Of a stretch of 9,883 nucleotides of DNA, positions 5,321 through 9,883 are shown piece after piece. The position numbers and the translations under genes are program-made. The stretch spans positions 1 to 9,883 of the forward strand of contig CATPBM010000326.1 in the NCBI GenBank assembly GCA_955652625.1, read 5' to 3'. The notes below the pieces were generated by a model, which made no database searches, was not told the DNA's origin, and was given only the letters and a program-made list of their open reading frames with translations. The DNA comes from an uncultured Steroidobacteraceae bacterium (GTDB taxonomy: Bacteria; Pseudomonadota; Gammaproteobacteria; Steroidobacterales; Steroidobacteraceae). Numbering within the stretch: the stretch's first letter is position 1; each line of letters starts with the position of its first letter.

Positions 5321-6118
5321 GATCTCGGCGCGAAACGCGCGCAGCTTGTCCTTGAGGATGCGCTCGTTCGCCGGGCCCATGCGCATCAGCAGCTTCTGGC
5401 CGGCGGAGCGCCCTTGCAGGTCGGCATCCGCGTATTCGTAGAATACCTTCGGTTGCACGAGCTGCACCGGGCCTTTGATCTCGGGCGCCTGCAGCAGGTG
5501 ATCGATCACTTCGACCAGGCGGTCGTTGAAGTACTTGCCCGGATAGCCGAGGTCTTCGTAAGACTGCTGGAACAGCGGGTACAGGCGCTCGTACACCACC
5601 GCGAGCGACTTCACGTCCGCCTCCTGCACGACGCGCATCAGCGGCGCATAGCGCGCGAAGTTGGCATCGCTGAGCGTGGTGATGTCGCCCTGGGTCGCGA
5701 CCGCGGTCTGTCCTGCCGTGGGCCTCACAGGCCGCAGGTCCACCGCCACCTTGTTGCGCGGCAGATTGTCGACCGTTACCACGATGTGCCGCACGATGCT
5801 CTGCGGCACCAGGAACTGCTCGACGGGATTCTTGCCCAGCACTCCCGCGAGCGAGTCGCGCGCCACCTGGTCGCTGTCATTCAGCGCCGGCAGTGCGCTG
5901 GCGTCCGGGCCCTCACCGGGAATGGGGTGTGAGATCTGCGCCTCGCCGTTCGCAGCTGTGCCGGGCGCGGCCGGAGGCGGGGCGGGCGCCGCGGCGGGCG
6001 CACGATGTCTGGAGGCGTACCAGTACCAGCCGCCCACGGCGATCAGCGCCGCGGCGATGATGCCGATCAGCCACGCGACATTGCGCCGGGCCTTATCTTC
6101 GAGATTCTCATCCCACAT
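5306..6118 (-). CDS. Membrane-anchored DUF3014-family protein
   Basis: From ATG at 6118-6116 this is a 270-residue protein. One N-terminal transmembrane helix lies at about residues 15-36 (VAWLIGIIAAALIAVGGWYW). An Ala/Pro-rich linker (about 40-56) follows, then a domain that faces the periplasm if oriented as usual. Family features are visible in order: SHPIP, LPALNDSDQVARDSL, IVVTVDNLPRNKVAV, NFARYAPLMRVV, YPLFQQSYEDLGYPGKYFNDR, VIDHLLQAPE, VQLVQPKVFYEYADADLQ and SAGQKLLMRMGP. These match DUF3014, a family of unknown function common in gammaproteobacteria. A GTG nine bases upstream (6127) would add three residues; upstream GGGGA fits the GTG somewhat better, so the start is uncertain. It is the first gene of an operon with the PH/SHOCT protein and is divergent from lhr. 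Confidence 0.85.
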   Translation of the reverse strand: MWDENLEDKARRNVAWLIGIIAAALIAVGGWYWYASRHRAPAAAPAPPPAAPGTAANGEAQISHPIPGEGPDASALPALNDSDQVARDSLAGVLGKNPVEQFLVPQSIVRHIVVTVDNLPRNKVAVDLRPVRPTAGQTAVATQGDITTLSDANFARYAPLMRVVQEADVKSLAVVYERLYPLFQQSYEDLGYPGKYFNDRLVEVIDHLLQAPEIKGPVQLVQPKVFYEYADADLQGRSAGQKLLMRMGPANERILKDKLRAFRAEIVKNK

Positions 6119-6295
6119 CCGAAGCACTCACTGGAGATCCCCGCAGCGGGCCGGGCATTTTACCCCCCTTTGCCGTCCGCATCCCAGCGCGTGCGGCTCT
6201 GATGTACAGCCGAGGCCGGCGCCGCTCACTGTATGGTGTGTGAATTCGACGCTCCCCAACTCCTCGTCACGCCGCGGGTGTGCTTCAATTCAGGT
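6119..6295. other. Divergent intergenic region between the DUF3014 gene and lhr
   Basis: This short region must hold promoters for both directions. On the minus strand TAAAAT (6162-6157) matches five of six bases of a -10 box and lies 38 bases before the DUF3014 ATG. No good -35 box is seen at the proper distance, so the promoter is only a suggestion. On the plus strand I see no clear promoter or strong ribosome-binding site before lhr. In-frame start codons for lhr exist upstream at 6233 (ATG) and 6278 (GTG). Confidence 0.3.
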
Positions 6296-9200
6296 ATGCC
6301 CGCAACGTTCCACCCCGCCGTCAGCCGCTGGTTCGAGCGCACATTCGCCGCGCCCACCCCGGCGCAGCGCGCAGCCTGGCCGGCCATCGCCGCGCGGCGC
6401 CACGTGCTCATCGCCGCCCCCACCGGCTCGGGCAAGACGCTGGCGGCATTTCTGGCGGTGATCGATGAGCTGGTGCGCACCGGCGTGGCGGCCAACGGCC
6501 TCGCCGATGAGACATCGGTGGTGTACGTGTCGCCTCTCAAGGCGCTCTCCAACGACATCCACCGCAATCTCGAAGCGCCGCTCACCGGCATCGGCGAAGA
6601 GCTGCGCGCGCTCGGCCTGCCGCAGCCCGACATCCGCACCTTCGTGCGCACCGGCGATACCCCGCAGCACGAGCGCACCGCGATGCGCAAGCGCCCGCCG
6701 CACATCGTGGTAACCACGCCCGAGTCGCTGTACATCCTCATGGGCTCGGAGTCGGGCCGCCGGATGCTCGCGAGCACGCGCACGGTGATCGTGGATGAAA
6801 TCCACGCCATGGCCGGCAGCAAGCGCGGCGTGCATCTCGCCCTCACGCTCGAGCGGCTCGAGGCACTCGCCGGCAGGAAACTCACGCGCGTAGGCCTTTC
6901 CGCCACGCAGAAACCCATCGAGGAAGTGGCGCGCTTCCTGGTCGGCATGCGCAATCTCAATGCCGACGGCTCGGCCGACTGCACCATCATCGACTCCGGC
7001 CACGTGCGCGAGCGCGAACTGGAACTGGAGATCCCCCCCGCCCCCCTAGAGGCGGTGATGTCGGGAGAGGTGTGGACGCGGATCCATGACCGCCTGGCGC
7101 AGCTGGTGAGCGAGCACCGCACCACGCTCGTGTTCGTCAACACCCGCCGCCAGGCCGAGCGCATCGCGCGCCACCTCTCCGAGCGGCTGGGCGAACAACA
7201 CGTCACCGCCCACCACGGCAGCATGGCGAAGGAGTCGCGGCTCGATGCCGAAGCGCGCCTGAAACGCGGCGAGTTGCGGGCGCTCGTCGCCACCGCCTCG
7301 CTCGAGTTGGGGATAGATATCGGCGAGGTGGACCTGGTGTGTCAGCTCGCCTCGCCGCGCTCGATCGCCGCCTTCCTGCAGCGCGTCGGCCGCTCTGGCC
7401 ACTCGGTCGGCGGCACTCCCAGGGGGAGGCTCTTTCCCCTGTCGCGTGATGACCTGGTGGAATGCGCGGCGCTCCTGGCCGCGGTGCGCCGCGGCGAGCT
7501 CGATCGACTGAGAATCCCGGACAAGCCGCTCGATGTTCTGGCGCAGCAGATCGTGGCCGAAGTGGCGGCGCACGAATGGGACGAGGACGCCCTGTACGCA
7601 CTGCTGCGCGGGGCTTATCCGTACCGCGCTCTGGAGCGCGACGAGTTCGCCGCAGTGATCCGCATGCTGGCCGAGGGCTACAGTACGCGCCGCGGCCGCC
7701 ACGGAGCGCTCATCCATCACGACGCGGTCAACGCCAAAGTGAAGGGCCGGCGCAACGCGCGGCTCACCGCCCTCACCTCGGGGGGCACCATTCCCGACAG
7801 CGCCGATTACCAGGTGATTCTCGAGCCGCAGGCGCAGTTCGTCGGCACCGTGAATGAGGACTTCGCCGTCGAGAGCCTGCAGGGCGATATCTTCCAGCTG
7901 GGCAACGTCTCCTACCGCATCAGGCGCGTCGAGCAGGGCCGTATCCGCGTCGAGGACGCACGCGGGGAGCCGCCGACCATTCCGTTCTGGCTCGGCGAGG
8001 CGCCGGGCCGTACCGATGAGCTCTCGGTAAGCGTCTCGCGCCTGCGCGCGGACCTGGAGGCCCACCTCGAGGCCGGAATCGAGCCGGCCACGCGCTGGCT
8101 CGCGACCTACGCCGGCATCGCCGCGCCCGCCGCGGTGCAGCTGGTTACGTATCTGGCCGCGGCGCGCGCCGCGCTCGGGGCGCTGCCTACGCAGCACACG
8201 ATCATTTTCGAGCGCTTCTTCGACGAGGCGGGCGGCATGCAGCTCGTCATCCACTCGCCCTTTGGCAGCCGCATCAACCGCGCCTGGGGGCTCTCCCTGC
8301 GCAAGCGCTTCTGCCGCTCGTTCAACTTCGAGCTGCAGGCGGCGGCCACCGAGGACACCATTGTGCTGTCGCTCACGACCGCGCACAGCTTCGAGCTCGA
8401 GGAGGTCGCGCGCTACCTGCATTCCAACACCGTGAGGCCGCTGTTGATACAGGCCTTGTGCGCGGCGCCGATGTTTCCAGTGCGCTGGCGCTGGAGTGCG
8501 GCGATTGCGCTGGCACTGCCGCGCTTCCGCGGCGGCAAGAAGGTGCCCGCGCCGCTGGCGCGCATGGCGGCGGAGGATCTGCTGTCGGCGGTGTTCCCCG
8601 ACCAGGTGGCGTGTGCCGAGAACCTGCCGGGAGAACTGGAGATTCCCGACCATCCACTGGTGCGCCAGGCGATGCGCGACTGTCTCGAAGAGGCGATGGA
8701 CGTCGAAGGCTTCGAGCGGCTGCTGCGCGGGCTGGAGTCAGGCAGCATCCAGGTGTTGGCGCGCGACCTCACCGAGCCCTCCCCCCTCGCCCTGGAGGTG
8801 CTCTCGGCGCGGCCGTACGCGTACTTGGACGACGCGCCGCTCGAGGAGCGGCGCACGCAGGCGGTCATCAGCCGACGCTGGCTCGATCCGCAAAGCGCCG
8901 CCGACATCGGCAAGCTCGACCCGGATGCGATCCGGCGCGTGCGCGAGGAGGCGTGGCCCGATGCCACCAACGCCGACGAGCTGCATGACGCGCTCCTGTG
9001 GCTCACGTTCCTCACCGAGGCGGAGGCGCGGGCCGGCGCCGGCTGGCCGCAGCTGCTCGCCGCGCTGGCGGAGCAGCAGCGGGTAACGCAGCTCACGTCA
9101 GGGGAGCTGCGCGTGTGGGTGACGACCGAGAGGCTGCCCCTGTTTGCCGCGCTCTACCCCGGAGCGCCGTGCGCACCGGCGGTGGTTACACCGGCCGCGT

Positions 9201-9883
9201 ACGCGCAGAGCGTGACCCCCGAGGCCGCGCTGCTGGAGGTGGTACGCGGGCGCCTGGAGGGCCTTGGGCCCACGACCGCCCAGGCGCTGGCGGCTTCCAT
9301 GAGTGTGCCGCTCACGGCGGTCGATGCCGCGCTCGCCGCGTTGCAGGCGGAGGGCTTTGCGATGCGCGGCGCCTTTACCCCGGAGGCGGTGCAGGCGAAT
9401 GAATGGTGCGAGCGGCGCCTGCTGGCGCGCATTCACCGCTACACGGTCAAACGGTTGCGCGCCGAGATCGAGCCAATCGAGGCGCGGGACTTCCTGCGGT
9501 TCCTGTTCGAGTGGCAGCGGGTCACACCGGCGCTGCGCATGGAGGGCCCGGATGCGGTGGGCGCAATCCTGGCGCAGCTCGAGGGCTTCGAAGCCCCCGC
9601 GAGCGCCTGGGAGACCGAAGTGCTGCCCAACCGCATCAGCGAGTACGAGCCCGCGTGGCTCGACGAGCAGTGCCTCGCGGGCCGCTTCGTGTGGACGCGC
9701 CTGGCGCCCCGGCGCGGGGCTCCCGAGCGCGGCGCGGCGCCGGTGCGCGCCACCCCGATCGTGCTGCTCGCGCGGCGCAACCTGCGCCTGTGGTCGACGC
9801 TGAGCGGGTCGGCGGATGCTGTGCAGCTATCACCCGCGGCGCAGCGCGCCGCCACCCATCTCGGCATGCACGGCGCATCGTTC
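6296..9883 (+). CDS. lhr: Lhr, large helicase-related protein (3' end beyond window)
   Basis: This frame runs 1196 codons without a stop to the window edge. Lhr is a superfamily 2 ATP-dependent 3'-to-5' helicase linked to DNA repair. The N-terminal [20 protein letters not shown] gives the family Q-motif region. Motif I is APTGSGKT (K47), motif II is DEIH (167-170), motif III is SAT (202-204) and motif VI is QRVGRSGH (362-369), preceded by [16 protein letters not shown]. Downstream come the winged-helix and Lhr-specific core parts, for example [14 protein letters not shown] and FHSPFG-like [15 protein letters not shown] with FERFFDE. Residues beyond about 870 belong to the long C-terminal extension, so this is the full-length bacterial form (E. 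coli Lhr is about 1500 residues), not the short ligase-associated type; some hundreds of codons are missing off the edge. The ATG at 6296 aligns best with relatives; an in-frame ATG at 6233 would add 21 unrelated residues. Confidence 0.95.
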   Translation, partial: MPATFHPAVSRWFERTFAAPTPAQRAAWPAIAARRHVLIAAPTGSGKTLAAFLAVIDELVRTGVAANGLADETSVVYVSPLKALSNDIHRNLEAPLTGIGEELRALGLPQPDIRTFVRTGDTPQHERTAMRKRPPHIVVTTPESLYILMGSESGRRMLASTRTVIVDEIHAMAGSKRGVHLALTLERLEALAGRKLTRVGLSATQKPIEEVARFLVGMRNLNADGSADCTIIDSGHVRERELELEIPPAPLEAVMSGEVWTRIHDRLAQLVSEHRTTLVFVNTRRQAERIARHLSERLGEQHVTAHHGSMAKESRLDAEARLKRGELRALVATASLELGIDIGEVDLVCQLASPRSIAAFLQRVGRSGHSVGGTPRGRLFPLSRDDLVECAALLAAVRRGELDRLRIPDKPLDVLAQQIVAEVAAHEWDEDALYALLRGAYPYRALERDEFAAVIRMLAEGYSTRRGRHGALIHHDAVNAKVKGRRNARLTALTSGGTIPDSADYQVILEPQAQFVGTVNEDFAVESLQGDIFQLGNVSYRIRRVEQGRIRVEDARGEPPTIPFWLGEAPGRTDELSVSVSRLRADLEAHLEAGIEPATRWLATYAGIAAPAAVQLVTYLAAARAALGALPTQHTIIFERFFDEAGGMQLVIHSPFGSRINRAWGLSLRKRFCRSFNFELQAAATEDTIVLSLTTAHSFELEEVARYLHSNTVRPLLIQALCAAPMFPVRWRWSAAIALALPRFRGGKKVPAPLARMAAEDLLSAVFPDQVACAENLPGELEIPDHPLVRQAMRDCLEEAMDVEGFERLLRGLESGSIQVLARDLTEPSPLALEVLSARPYAYLDDAPLEERRTQAVISRRWLDPQSAADIGKLDPDAIRRVREEAWPDATNADELHDALLWLTFLTEAEARAGAGWPQLLAALAEQQRVTQLTSGELRVWVTTERLPLFAALYPGAPCAPAVVTPAAYAQSVTPEAALLEVVRGRLEGLGPTTAQALAASMSVPLTAVDAALAALQAEGFAMRGAFTPEAVQANEWCERRLLARIHRYTVKRLRAEIEPIEARDFLRFLFEWQRVTPALRMEGPDAVGAILAQLEGFEAPASAWETEVLPNRISEYEPAWLDEQCLAGRFVWTRLAPRRGAPERGAAPVRATPIVLLARRNLRLWSTLSGSADAVQLSPAAQRAATHLGMHGASF

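Noticed and set aside
6119..6295. sigma-70 promoter for lhr
   Set aside because: No -35/-10 pair with acceptable spacing could be read on the plus strand.
6226..7293. Open frame of 355 codons on the minus strand across the start of lhr
   Set aside because: Ser/Arg/Ala-rich product without domain features, opposite the Lhr N-terminal helicase motifs.
7046..8653. Long open frame of 535 codons on the minus strand, antisense to lhr
   Set aside because: The plus strand here encodes a clear Lhr helicase with all motifs. The antisense product is Arg/His/Gly-rich low-complexity sequence with no recognisable domain, typical of GC-rich shadows.

Overview
This GC-rich window looks like chromosomal DNA of a proteobacterium, most likely a gammaproteobacterium of the Steroidobacterales, Nevskiales or Xanthomonadales type. 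That placement is an inference from the PqqA sequence, the DUF3014 protein, the MoxY-like kinase and a full-size bacterial Lhr. Genes are tightly packed, starts are often GTG, and neighbouring genes often share 4-base stop/start overlaps.

Region 1 (1-2280, minus strand): the operon for the redox cofactor pyrroloquinoline quinone (PQQ), read right to left as pqqA (24-residue precursor peptide), pqqB, pqqC, pqqD and the first 32 codons of a gene in the pqqE position. A stem-loop lies between pqqA and pqqB. The pqqB/pqqC, pqqC/pqqD and pqqD/pqqE? junctions overlap as GTGA, GTGA and ATGA. PqqE (radical SAM) should crosslink Glu16 and Tyr20 of PqqA, with PqqD presenting the peptide. PqqB hydroxylates the tyrosine part and PqqC performs the final oxidation.

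Region 2 (2141-4259, plus strand): divergent from pqqA is a translationally coupled two-component system, a LapD/MoxY-type membrane sensor kinase and a NarL/FixJ response regulator. Relatives of this pair control PQQ-dependent alcohol oxidation, so this pair probably controls the pqq operon, a PQQ enzyme gene, or both. The short divergent region is visibly richer in AT than its surroundings and holds two overlapping inverted repeats that could be operators.

Region 3 (4260-6295, minus strand): a small SWIM zinc-finger-like protein; a run of three 11-bp repeats resembling DnaA boxes just upstream of it; a bacterial PH-domain/SHOCT protein; and a membrane-anchored DUF3014 protein. The last two form an operon.

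Region 4 (6296-9883, plus strand): a large helicase-related protein (Lhr), open for 1196 codons to the window edge. Long open frames antisense to it are shadows caused by high GC.

I see no rRNA, tRNA, CRISPR array, insertion sequence or prophage gene. The least explained elements are the DnaA-box-like triplet with the adjacent SWIM miniprotein, and the inverted repeats between pqqA and the kinase.
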